Source: JAFGCY01 sp964609245 (GTDB lineage Bacteria > 4484-113 > JAFGCY01). Taken from it: a stretch of DNA of 37,642 nucleotides. The position numbers were made by a program, and so were the translations under genes. The stretch covers positions 1 to 37,642 of the forward strand of contig CAZSSB010000029.1 of NCBI GenBank assembly GCA_964609245.1, read 5' to 3'. A model generated the notes under the pieces. It made no database searches. It saw nothing but the letters and a program-made list of their open reading frames with translations, and was not told where the DNA came from. How positions within the stretch are numbered: position 1 is the stretch's first letter; each line of letters begins with the position of its first letter. Below are positions 15,434-22,751 of this stretch, piece by piece.

Positions 15434-16306
15434 CTACCGGTACTTGGCGGCGATGTCCTCGACGGCGACCGCCTCGGCGTGTGGCGCGCGGTGCCTGAGG
15501 TCCTCCTGGGTCTCCTGGTAGGTCTCGCGCCGCTCCTTGTAGAGCACCCCGACGTTGAGGTGCTCCTTGTCACGCGCGATGCGGTGGGCCTTGTCCCAGT
15601 CGTGGACCTCGTGGCCGTTCTCCTCGATCCGCACCAGCAGCGCCTTGAGCGCCTTGTACTGCTCCTGCCCGCCGCGGTAGGTCACGCAGGGGCTGATCAC
15701 GTTGACGAAGCTGAAGCCGGGGTACTCGATCGCCTCGGTGATCAGTTCCTGCATCCGCTTGATGTCGGCGCTGTAGGCCTGGGCGACGAAGGTGCAGCCG
15801 TAGGCCAGCATCACTTCCAGCGGGGCGATCGGCTTCTCGTAGGCGCCGTAGGCGGTGGTCTTGGTCTTGTAGCCCAGCGGCGTCGTCGGCGAGACCTGGC
15901 CCTTGGTCAGGCCGTAGATGCCGTTGTCCATCATGATGTAGGTGATGTCGATGTTACGGCGCACGGCGTGCATCAGGTGGTTGCCGCCGATCGCGAAGCC
16001 GTCGCCGTCGCCGCCGGTGACCACCACCGTAATCTCCGGGCGGCCCAGCTTGAGGCCGGTCGCGATCGGAATCGCGCGCCCGTGGATGGTGTTGAAGCCG
16101 TAGCAGTTCATGTAGCCCGGCAGCCGCGAGGAGCAGCCGATCCCGCTGATCACCGCCGTGTCATGGGTGGTGCGGCCCAAGCCGTCCAGCGCCTTGGTCA
16201 GCGCGCCCAGCACGCCGAAGTCGCCGCAGCCGGGGCACCAGATCGGCTTCAGGTCATTGCGGAACCCCTTGACCTCGGCGGCCGGTTCCTTGGTTGCTAC
16301 TGCCAT
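15434..16306 (-). CDS. korB: 2-oxoacid (2-oxoglutarate):ferredoxin oxidoreductase, beta subunit
   Basis: The beta subunit binds thiamine diphosphate and an iron-sulfur cluster, and with KorA oxidatively decarboxylates 2-oxoglutarate to succinyl-CoA, reducing ferredoxin. The 290-residue protein has WCPGCGDFG (C24, C27), GIGCSSR (C58) and TGGDGDGFAIGGNH (98-110, the thiamine-diphosphate/Mg site), all typical of the family. The start is the ATG at 16306 with AAGGAG six bases upstream, 13 bases after the korA stop, so the two genes form one operon. Substrate is inferred from resemblance to the Kor type; a related 2-oxoacid cannot be excluded. No dedicated ferredoxin gene is adjacent, as is usual for two-subunit enzymes. 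Confidence 0.93.
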   Translation of the reverse strand: MAVATKEPAAEVKGFRNDLKPIWCPGCGDFGVLGALTKALDGLGRTTHDTAVISGIGCSSRLPGYMNCYGFNTIHGRAIPIATGLKLGRPEITVVVTGGDGDGFAIGGNHLMHAVRRNIDITYIMMDNGIYGLTKGQVSPTTPLGYKTKTTAYGAYEKPIAPLEVMLAYGCTFVAQAYSADIKRMQELITEAIEYPGFSFVNVISPCVTYRGGQEQYKALKALLVRIEENGHEVHDWDKAHRIARDKEHLNVGVLYKERRETYQETQEDLRHRAPHAEAVAVEDIAAKYR

Positions 16307-16319
16307 GTCTGCTCCTTGC

Positions 16320-18218
16320 CTACCAGTTCAGGCGTTCCTGCACCAGCTCCATGTCGAAGTCCGGCGGCAGGTCGATGTTGTACAGGATGAAGTTAACTAC
16401 CTCGCTGAGCCGCATCGGGATTCCTCCGGCGCGGCTGTAGTGGAACGATTTCTCGGGCAGATCGAGGAACGCCTTGATGTAGTGGTAGAACTGGTCACCG
16501 TAGTTGGTCTCGACGGTGATCAGCTGGTCCAGCCCGTTCATCCACTCCTGGATCTGCCGGTAGGGCAGTGGGTAGAGGATCGTCGGCGCGATCACCTCGG
16601 CCGCCAGATTGGCGCGGTTGAGCAGCGCGCAGATCTCCTCGCAGACGCCGAAGGTGCTGCCCCAGGTCAGGATGCCCAGCTTGGGCTCCTCCTGGTCGCA
16701 GCTGCGGTTGAACAGCACGTACTTCTCGGCGATCTCGGTGAACTTGCGGTAACGCTTCTCGCTCTGGGCCTGGTGATCGACGTGGCTGCTGCTGGGCATG
16801 CCGGTCTGGGTGTGCTCGATGCCGACGCCGGTGTATTCGCCGCCCGGCATCCCCGGCACCGTCATTGGCGAGACGCCGTTGTCCGTCAGGTAGTAGCGAT
16901 GGTAGTCGCCGCGCTCGAGCTCCTCGGGCGTCGGGCAGCTGCGCCAGTCGATCGTCTTGCCCCGGTACTTCTCGATCGGGCCGTGGCCGTCGTCCCACAG
17001 CTCGGGACGGTAATTGGCAACGAACCACTTGCGATCCTCCTTGGGATCCTTGTGGCGGATATCGATGCCTTCGACGGTCATCAGCGAGTGGCCGAGGTAC
17101 TGGTCGAGCAGCACGATCACCGGCGTCTGGTAGCGCTCGGCGATCTCGAAGGCGGTGTGGGCCAGCTCGTAGCACTCGCGGACGTCGGTGGCGGCCAGCA
17201 CCACCCGCGGGCAGTCGCCGTGGCCGCCGTAGATCGCGATGTTGAGGTCGCTCTGCTCCGTGCGCGTCGGCAGGCCGGTCGACGGTCCGCCGCGCTGCGT
17301 GTCGCCGATCACCACCGGCAGCTCGGCCAGGACGGCCAGGCCGATCGCCTCCTGCTTGAGCGAGAGGCCGGGCCCGCTGGTGACGGTCATCGACTTGGTG
17401 CCGCCGAAGCTGGCGCCGAGCGTCATGCACATCGCGCTGATCTCGTCCTCGGCCTGCACGCAGACGCCGTCGAAGCGCGGCAGCTCGCGGGCCATGAACT
17501 CCAGCACCTCGCTGGCCGGCGTGATCGGGTAGCCCGCCATGAAGCGGCAGCCGGCGCACAGCGCGCCGAAGCCGAAGGCGTCGTTGCCGCTGATGAAGAT
17601 CTGCGGCTCCTGGCGCTCGTACTCCAGCTTGAGCGTGATCACGTCGGTGAAGTGATCCCGCACGTAGGCACGGCCGGCCTCGACCGCCTTGATGTTGTCC
17701 GCCACCAGTTCGGCGCTCTTCTTGGAGAAACGAGTGGTGATGTAGTCGTCGATCCCGTCCTCGGGCCAGTTGAACAGCTCGCAGACGACGCCGGCCATCA
17801 CCATGTTCTTGGCCAGCCTGGTCTTGACCGTGTCGACGGCGATCTGCTCGAAAGGCACGCGCTTGACCCGGGCCTTGTAGTGCGCCGGAATCGGAATCTC
17901 GCTCTCGGGCGTCTCGTCGGCCTCGTCGACGATGATCACGGCGTTTTGCTTGAGCACCAGCTCGCTGCGGAAGCGCGCCAGATCCGCCCAGTGGAAGATC
18001 ATCAGCGCGTCGATCTTGTCGCCGGTGTAGCTCAGCGGCGTGTCCGAGACGCGGATGCGGCTGGAGCTCTCGCCGCCGCGAATCTGCGGCCCGAAGCTCT
18101 TGCTGAGCACCACGTTGAGTCCGACGCGCGCGACCGATTTGCTCAGCAGTTCGCCCAGGAGAATGACACCATCACCGCCGGAGCCGGCAATGCCGATCGC
18201 TAGGTCCGTATTGCCCAT
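16320..18218 (-). CDS. korA: 2-oxoacid (2-oxoglutarate):ferredoxin oxidoreductase, fused gamma-alpha subunit
   Basis: The protein is 632 residues. The N-terminal gamma domain (about 1-195) begins with LAIGIAGSGGDGV and contains KSFGPQIRGGESSSRIRVS. The alpha (pyrimidine-binding) domain follows from about 205, with GYPITPASE (229-237) and TSGPGLSLKQEAIGLA. This gamma-alpha fusion is standard for the two-subunit 2-oxoglutarate:ferredoxin oxidoreductases. The start is the ATG at 18218 with AAGG about nine bases upstream. It is the first gene of a korA-korB operon with its own promoter near 18312. The enzyme runs the oxidative citric acid cycle step or, with reduced ferredoxin, the reverse reaction; the sequence does not tell which. 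Confidence 0.94.
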   Translation of the reverse strand: MGNTDLAIGIAGSGGDGVILLGELLSKSVARVGLNVVLSKSFGPQIRGGESSSRIRVSDTPLSYTGDKIDALMIFHWADLARFRSELVLKQNAVIIVDEADETPESEIPIPAHYKARVKRVPFEQIAVDTVKTRLAKNMVMAGVVCELFNWPEDGIDDYITTRFSKKSAELVADNIKAVEAGRAYVRDHFTDVITLKLEYERQEPQIFISGNDAFGFGALCAGCRFMAGYPITPASEVLEFMARELPRFDGVCVQAEDEISAMCMTLGASFGGTKSMTVTSGPGLSLKQEAIGLAVLAELPVVIGDTQRGGPSTGLPTRTEQSDLNIAIYGGHGDCPRVVLAATDVRECYELAHTAFEIAERYQTPVIVLLDQYLGHSLMTVEGIDIRHKDPKEDRKWFVANYRPELWDDGHGPIEKYRGKTIDWRSCPTPEELERGDYHRYYLTDNGVSPMTVPGMPGGEYTGVGIEHTQTGMPSSSHVDHQAQSEKRYRKFTEIAEKYVLFNRSCDQEEPKLGILTWGSTFGVCEEICALLNRANLAAEVIAPTILYPLPYRQIQEWMNGLDQLITVETNYGDQFYHYIKAFLDLPEKSFHYSRAGGIPMRLSEVVNFILYNIDLPPDFDMELVQERLNW

Positions 18219-18311
18219 TTATAGCTGCCCTTATCCGGCCCCGAGAGATCGAGCGCACAGCGCATGGCTGCGGGCAAATATCCTCTTATCCGGATAGATG
18301 AAAGTACACGT

Positions 18312-18317
18312 ATTCTA
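18312..18317 (-). promoter_or_regulatory. Putative extended -10 element of korAB (TGG-TAGAAT)
   Basis: TAGAAT preceded by TGG on the minus strand gives a start near 18305 and a leader of about 87 bases. The same TGGTAGAAT string occurs upstream of the BamA-like gene (31056-31064). Confidence 0.5.
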
Positions 18318-18356
18318 CCACCGGCGCGCGCGGCTCAACGCTGCCGCAAGTTGCCG

Positions 18357-18956
18357 TCAGCCCATCGCCAGCACCGCCTGATGCAGGCGCGCGTCCCCGC
18401 TCAGTTCGGGATGGAATGCGGCGGCGACGATGTTGCCCTGGCGGACGGCCACCACCTCGTCGTCGTGCCAGGCGACGGGCGCGACCGCCGGACCGGGCGC
18501 ACTGATCTGCGGGGCGCGGATGAAGACCCCGTGGAAGTCGCCGCCGTTCTGATCGGCTCCCAGCGCCGCCCAGTCGACGCGCAGCGCGGACTCGAAGCTG
18601 TCCACCTGGCGGCCGTAGGCGTTGCGGTCGACGGTCGCGTCCAGCAGGCCCAGGGTATGGACCCGGATGCTGCCGTTGTCGTGACGCAGCTGCCGGGCCA
18701 GCAGGATCGCCCCGGCGCAGGTGGCCAGGATAGGCAGCCCGCCGCCGATCAGCTCGATGAGCGGCTGGCGCAGCCCGGAGCTGTCGAGCAGCAGCGACAT
18801 CGTCGTCGATTCGCCGCCCGGCATCAGCAGCGCCGAGATCCCCTTGAGCTGGGCCGGCCGGCGAATCTCGACGGGCTCCGCCCCCAGTTGGGCGAGCACG
18901 CGCATATGGGCGGCGAAATCGCCCTGCAGCGCCAAGACTCCGGCCCGTCCGCTCAT
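18357..18956 (-). CDS. pdxT: Pyridoxal 5'-phosphate synthase glutaminase subunit
   Basis: The product hydrolyses glutamine and passes ammonia to PdxS for vitamin B6 cofactor synthesis. It starts MSGRAGVLALQGDF and shows the class I amidotransferase set: GGEST (47-51, oxyanion region), nucleophile C80 in ATCAGAILLA, and H182/E184 in FHPELSGD. Length with the chosen start is 199 residues, normal for PdxT. Two ATGs (18965 and 18956) are possible; the second is chosen because a TAGAAT element places transcription start one base before it, and the first ATG overlaps that element. The usual partner pdxS is not in this window. Confidence 0.93.
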   Translation of the reverse strand: MSGRAGVLALQGDFAAHMRVLAQLGAEPVEIRRPAQLKGISALLMPGGESTTMSLLLDSSGLRQPLIELIGGGLPILATCAGAILLARQLRHDNGSIRVHTLGLLDATVDRNAYGRQVDSFESALRVDWAALGADQNGGDFHGVFIRAPQISAPGPAVAPVAWHDDEVVAVRQGNIVAAAFHPELSGDARLHQAVLAMG

Positions 18957-18963
18957 CACAGCC

Positions 18964-18969
18964 ATTCTA
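18964..18969 (-). promoter_or_regulatory. Putative -10 element of pdxT (TAGAAT), leaderless
   Basis: With the standard seven-base step from the end of the hexamer, transcription would start at 18957, one base before the pdxT ATG. Confidence 0.6.
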
Positions 18970-18985
18970 CCAATGCAGTAGGCCG

Positions 18986-18991
18986 TATAAT
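18986..18991 (+). promoter_or_regulatory. Putative -10 element of the ABC ATPase gene (TATAAT), leaderless
   Basis: A perfect TATAAT lies six bases before the GTG start at 18998, so predicted transcription begins exactly at the start codon. It lies back to back with the pdxT element, only 16 bases away. Confidence 0.65.
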
Positions 18992-18997
18992 CCGTCC

Positions 18998-20014
18998 GTG
19001 CCGCGCCTGCTTACAGTCAGTGGGCTGAGCCTGAGCCTGCCGGGCGAGGCGGGCCGCATCACGCCGGTCGACGGGGTGGACTTCGCCGTCGACGCCGGCG
19101 AGTGCGTCGGGCTGGTCGGGGAGAGCGGCTGCGGCAAGTCGCTCAGCGCGCTGACCCTGCTGGGCCTGACCCGCTCGCTGCCGGGCGCGCGGATCGCGGG
19201 CCGGGCGCGCTGGGCGCCCGACGGTCAGCCTGAGCGCGACCTGCTGGCCCTCGGCGAGGGGGAGCTGACCGGTATCCGCGGCGGCCAGATCGCGATGGTT
19301 TTCCAGGATCCCCTGAGCGCGCTCAATCCGCTGCTGCGGGTCGACTACCAGATCGGCGAAGCGCTTGGACGGCACCGCTCTCTGCGCGGACGCGAGGCGC
19401 GGCGGCGGACGGTTCAGCTGCTGGAACTGGTCGGTGTACCCCAGCCCGAGCAGCGCGCGCGTCAGTACCCACACCAGTTGTCCGGCGGCCTCAGGCAGCG
19501 GGCGCTGCTGGCGATGGCGCTGGCGGGCGAGCCCCGGCTGCTGATCGCCGATGAGCCGACCACCGCGCTGGACGTGACGATCCAGGCGCAGATCCTGGCC
19601 GAGCTAAAGCAGCTGCGCGACGAGCGGGGGCTGTCGATCCTGTTCATCACCCACGACCTGGGGGTGGTGGCGCAGCTGTGCAGCCGGGTGCTGGTGATGT
19701 ACGCCGGCCGGATCGTCGAGGAAGCGCCGGTCAGCGAGTTCTTCGCCCGGCCGCGCCATCCCTACAGCCAGGGGCTGCTCAGCAGCCTGCCTTCGCTGGC
19801 CTCGGACGGCGGCGAACTCGTGACCATTCCGGGCGCCCCGCCGCGGCCGGGGCAGTTCCCCGCCGGCTGCCGCTTCCATCCACGCTGCCCGCTGGCCACC
19901 GAGCGCTGCCGCGAGGACTACCCGGACTGGCACGGCGCCGACGGCCACCGCCTGGCCTGCTGGGAGTACGAGAGGGCGCTGGCCGGTGCTGAGTGGCGCG
20001 CCGAGAGGGAGTAG
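18998..20014 (+). CDS. Oligopeptide/dipeptide-type ABC transporter ATP-binding protein
   Basis: This cytoplasmic ATPase powers an oligopeptide or dipeptide (OppD/DppD-type) importer. The 338-residue protein has Walker A GESGCGKS (41-48), the Q-loop region MVFQDPLSALNPLLRV, signature LSGGLRQR, Walker B LLIADEPTTALD, and a C-terminal oligo_HPY region with GCRFHPRCPLATERC, which marks the Opp/Dpp branch. The GTG start is set by the -10 element six bases away; there is no ribosome site. No permease, binding protein or second ATPase is beside it, so it is an orphan here. The downstream nuclease gene follows after two bases, suggesting cotranscription. Confidence 0.92.
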   Translation: MPRLLTVSGLSLSLPGEAGRITPVDGVDFAVDAGECVGLVGESGCGKSLSALTLLGLTRSLPGARIAGRARWAPDGQPERDLLALGEGELTGIRGGQIAMVFQDPLSALNPLLRVDYQIGEALGRHRSLRGREARRRTVQLLELVGVPQPEQRARQYPHQLSGGLRQRALLAMALAGEPRLLIADEPTTALDVTIQAQILAELKQLRDERGLSILFITHDLGVVAQLCSRVLVMYAGRIVEEAPVSEFFARPRHPYSQGLLSSLPSLASDGGELVTIPGAPPRPGQFPAGCRFHPRCPLATERCREDYPDWHGADGHRLACWEYERALAGAEWRAERE

Positions 20015-20016
20015 GG

Positions 20017-20538
20017 ATGGTCAGGAAGGACACCTTCAAGACGAAGCGCAAGCCGCCGCCGCGCTGGCTGGTCTGGCTGCGGGTAGTCGTCGTCGTAGTG
20101 ATCGTCGGCGGCGGGCTGCTCTCCTACCGCGCCTGCTACTGGCAAGCCGGACCGCCCAGTGACTCGCCCTACGTCAGCCTGGTGCGGGTGGTCGATGGCG
20201 ATACCATCCGCGTTCAGGCCTGGCGCGGCGAGCAGCTGAAGGTGCGGCTGATCGGCATCGACGCGCCGGAGCTGGGCACCGCCGCCAGCTTCCGCGCCGC
20301 GCTGAGCTGTGCCGAGCTGCTGGAGGGGGCCGACGCGATCCGCCTCGAGCCGGAGCCGACCAAGCCAAAGGACAAGTACGGCCGGACGCTCGGCTGGGTC
20401 TGGCTGGAGCAGGCGAGCGGCGCCGAGCTGCTGCTGCAGGAGGAGCTGGTCCGCGCCGGCCTGGTGGACCTCTATCGCGATGCCGCCGGCAGCAAGTACT
20501 ACGCCCGGCTGGAGCTGGCCGCCCGCCACCGGGAGTGA
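20017..20538 (+). CDS. Membrane-anchored thermonuclease-family protein (SNase-like)
   Basis: A 173-residue protein: a short basic N-terminus, one membrane segment (about 17-36), then a staphylococcal-nuclease-like domain. The family core is visible in VVDGDTIRV and VRLIGIDAPELG, and in DKYGRTLGWVW. R77, E85 and R123 correspond in order and approximate spacing to the catalytic Arg-Glu-Arg of staphylococcal nuclease, so it is probably active and faces outward. The start is the ATG at 20017, just after the ABC ATPase stop with GAGAGGGAG upstream; the earlier in-frame codons overlap the previous gene. It probably degrades extracellular nucleic acid, but the link to the peptide-transport ATPase is unclear. 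Confidence 0.88.
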   Translation: MVRKDTFKTKRKPPPRWLVWLRVVVVVVIVGGGLLSYRACYWQAGPPSDSPYVSLVRVVDGDTIRVQAWRGEQLKVRLIGIDAPELGTAASFRAALSCAELLEGADAIRLEPEPTKPKDKYGRTLGWVWLEQASGAELLLQEELVRAGLVDLYRDAAGSKYYARLELAARHRE

Positions 20539-20564
20539 CCCAGGCCTAACTGCGTGTCACCCCG

Positions 20565-20659
20565 GTAGCAGGGGGCTTCAGCCCCCTGACCTCCACTGCC
20601 GGGCAGTTGTAGGCTTTGACCAGCCGAAACTCGAATCGCGGGGCTGAAGCCCCGCCTAC
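20565..20659 (+). repeat. REP/BIME-like twin-hairpin element
   Basis: GTAG, hairpin AGGGGGC-TTCA-GCCCCCT, a long spacer, hairpin GCGGGGCT-GA-AGCCCCGC, then CTAC. Compared with the element at 14283 the second stem differs by matched changes on both arms and the spacer is longer. It begins 26 bases after the nuclease stop codon. The rest of the 360 bases up to 20898 holds only a possible promoter and leader. Confidence 0.75.
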
Positions 20660-20744
20660 CGTGCCTGGAAGCAGCTGCGTGGCACCGCACTGGCACCCCA
20701 ATAATCACCGCCAACTGGTATCCGCCGGTCGCGGGGTCCAGGTG

Positions 20745-20750
20745 TAGGAT
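20745..20750 (+). promoter_or_regulatory. Possible -10 element for the lipoprotein/radical SAM pair (TAGGAT)
   Basis: TAGGAT preceded by TG would start transcription near 20757, about 140 bases before the lipoprotein. A weaker TAGGGT lies at 20812. Neither has a clear -35. Confidence 0.25.
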
Positions 20751-20898
20751 ACAGGTGTGGGACACCTCGTCTCTTCGCGCTGAATCGACGGGGACCCGGC
20801 TGGCCCGGCGGTAGGGTCTTGTGTTGGAACACCCAGCGGCTGCTCGGTGTGCTCGTCAGACTCCTACCGGCGGGGGAGGAGCAGCGATACTGGCAGCG

Positions 20899-21387
20899 TT
20901 GAAACATCTCGGCCTGCTGGCGCTTGGCCTGCTGGCGGCGCTCACCGGCTGCAGCCCGCCGGTGATTACGCCGCTGTACGGGCCGCCCCCGGTCGAGCAC
21001 GATCCTGCGGTCCAGATCGCAGATTTCACCTACCAGCCGGCCAGTCCGATCAGGGTGGGCGATACGCTGCGGTTCATTGCGACGACCAGCAAATCGTTCG
21101 ACGGCTACGGCGCGGACGTCTACGCGATCATCGGCGATGAGCAAAGCGCGCCGCTGATCGGATGTGAAACGCCGACGCTCGGCGTCTGGCTCAATGACTA
21201 CGGCGTCGAAGCTGACGAGGTCGCGGCTGATGGTGTCTGGACTGGTGAGCGGGAGTGGCTTGAGGACTATGGGCCGCAGCAGAACCTGCCGGTGGCGGCG
21301 CATCTGTACTGGACGGACAACTACGTGACGGAAGCAGTGCACGCCGCGCCGCTGACGGTGCTGGCGGCGGAGGACGCTTCGTCGTGA
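20899..21387 (+). CDS. Small lipoprotein of unknown function (about 162 aa)
   Basis: The N-terminus MKHLGLLALGLLAALTGC is a compact lipoprotein signal with lipobox LTGC (C18 from this start). The start is uncertain. The TTG at 20899 gives the best signal peptide, but the strong ribosome site GGAGGAG (20875-20881) lies 17 bases away and is better spaced for an ATA or CTG at 20887-20892. A GTG at 20821 would add about 26 residues that do not look like a signal. The mature domain (about 60-155) contains ADFTYQPASPIRVGDTLRF and DYGVEADEVAADGVWTGE, suggesting a small beta-sandwich, family not recognised. Its TGA overlaps the GTG start of the radical SAM gene (GTGA), so the two are translationally coupled. 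Confidence 0.7.
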   Translation: MKHLGLLALGLLAALTGCSPPVITPLYGPPPVEHDPAVQIADFTYQPASPIRVGDTLRFIATTSKSFDGYGADVYAIIGDEQSAPLIGCETPTLGVWLNDYGVEADEVAADGVWTGEREWLEDYGPQQNLPVAAHLYWTDNYVTEAVHAAPLTVLAAEDASS

Positions 21388-22475
21388 CGCATCCGCTGCT
21401 GAAGTCCTTCCAGCGCCACTGCTGGCGCGCTTACACCCGCGGGGCGGCGGGGCTGCACGAGCTGACGTACCTGTTCTGGGAGACCACCACCGCCTGTAAC
21501 CTGAGCTGCCGCCACTGCGGCACCAGCTGCGGGCCCAGCACCGCGCTGCCGAACGAGCTCACAACCGCCGAGATCAAGGCCGCATTCGACACCATCATCG
21601 AGGACTTCGACCCCCGCAAGATCACGGTGGCCGTCACGGGCGGCGAGCCGCTGCTCAGGCCCGATGTCTTCGAGGTCTGCGCGCACTTCGCCCAGCACAA
21701 GATGCGCTGGGGGATGGTGACCAACGGCCTGCTGATGACGGACAAGGCCATCGACCTGGCCTGGAAAGCCGGCATGGGCAGCGTCTCGGTGTCACTGGAC
21801 GGGCTCAAGCAGCATCACGTGTTCCTGCGCGGCAGGCGCACTTTCGAGCCGACGGTGGACGCCGTGCGCCGGCTCAAGGACTCCGGCCACTTCGAGATCG
21901 TGGAGGTCATCAGCTGCCCGACGCGCGAGATGCTCAGCGACATCGACCGCGTCTACGACTTCATGCTGACGCTGAACCTCGACCAGTGGCGGATTCTACC
22001 GCTGGCGCCGATCGGCCGCTGCAAGCATCATCCCGAGCTGCTGCTGGACTCCCGGAGCTGGCTGAAGCTGCTTGAGTGGATTCGCGCCAAACGCAGAGAC
22101 GGGCACGCGCCGCTGACCGTCACGCTGGACGAGGAAGGCTTCCTGGGCGAGCCCTTCGAGCGCGAGGTCCGCGAGCTGCAGTTCTTCTGCTTCGCCGGCA
22201 TCCACGCCGCCAGCATCCTCGCCGACGGCAGCGTGGGGCCCTGCCCGTCCGTCCATCGCAGCTTCACCCAGGGCAACATCCGTGAGCGGCGCTTCAGCGA
22301 GATCTGGGAGAGTGAGTTCAGGGAATTCCGCGACCGGCGCTGGACCCGCCAGGGCGACTGCGCCAACTGCCCCCACTGGCAGGACTGCATGGGCAACAGC
22401 CTGCACCTCTGGGACGACATGGAGCACGGCCCGGCCCTGTGCCACCTGAAGCTGATCGAGGAGGCGCGGCAGTAG
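21384..22475 (+). CDS. Radical SAM/SPASM-domain enzyme (363 aa), substrate unknown
   Basis: The start is the GTG at 21384, overlapping the preceding lipoprotein stop by four bases. The radical SAM motif is CNLSCRHC (C38, C42, C45), which binds the cluster that cleaves S-adenosylmethionine; VTGGEPLLRPD is the SAM-contacting GGE motif. The C-terminal region (about 268-355) has further cysteines in FFCFAG, GPCPSV, DCANC and WQDCMG, and a last one in LCHLK, typical of a SPASM domain with auxiliary 4Fe-4S clusters. SPASM enzymes include peptide (RiPP), sulfatase, heme and cofactor maturases; I cannot assign this one. The only tightly linked partner is the upstream lipoprotein. A REP-containing repeat starts two bases after the stop. 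Confidence 0.93.
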   Translation: MTHPLLKSFQRHCWRAYTRGAAGLHELTYLFWETTTACNLSCRHCGTSCGPSTALPNELTTAEIKAAFDTIIEDFDPRKITVAVTGGEPLLRPDVFEVCAHFAQHKMRWGMVTNGLLMTDKAIDLAWKAGMGSVSVSLDGLKQHHVFLRGRRTFEPTVDAVRRLKDSGHFEIVEVISCPTREMLSDIDRVYDFMLTLNLDQWRILPLAPIGRCKHHPELLLDSRSWLKLLEWIRAKRRDGHAPLTVTLDEEGFLGEPFEREVRELQFFCFAGIHAASILADGSVGPCPSVHRSFTQGNIRERRFSEIWESEFREFRDRRWTRQGDCANCPHWQDCMGNSLHLWDDMEHGPALCHLKLIEEARQ

Positions 22476-22477
22476 GG

Positions 22478-22624
22478 CAGGCGTCCCGCCGGCCATCCGA
22501 TTCGTAGGGGCGGGGCTCAGCCCCGCCCTCAGGCACCGGATCATCGGCGCGATGGGCGCAATCGAGGTTGGTAACAGGTCGAGACGGACCCACCGTGAGG
22601 GCCGGTCCTAGACCGGCCCCTACG
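22478..22624 (+). repeat. 147-bp composite repeat, copy A (contains a BIME at 22504-22623)
   Basis: A close copy of 23988-24133 in the same orientation, about 1.5 kb apart. It begins CAGGCGTCCCGCC and ends CCCCTACG. Inside, GTAG is followed by hairpin GGCGGGGC-TCA-GCCCCGCC, and hairpin GGGCCGGTC-CTA-GACCGGCCC is followed by CTAC. Confidence 0.85.
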
Positions 22625-22751
22625 TCGACCAGGAACTCCGGACCTCTGCCGGTTTCGTGCCCCCCCGAGGTCATCGGCAGTCCGTAACATCGAACCTGCC
22701 AGCGGCGTCTCTTACGGTAGTGGCGATTTCCCGGGCTAAGGGGGCCCGAGC

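Noticed and set aside
20757..20783. Eight-codon open frame starting exactly at the predicted +1 of the TAGGAT element
   Set aside because: It fits the leaderless spacing, but the hexamer is weak, the frame is tiny and one occurrence is easily chance.
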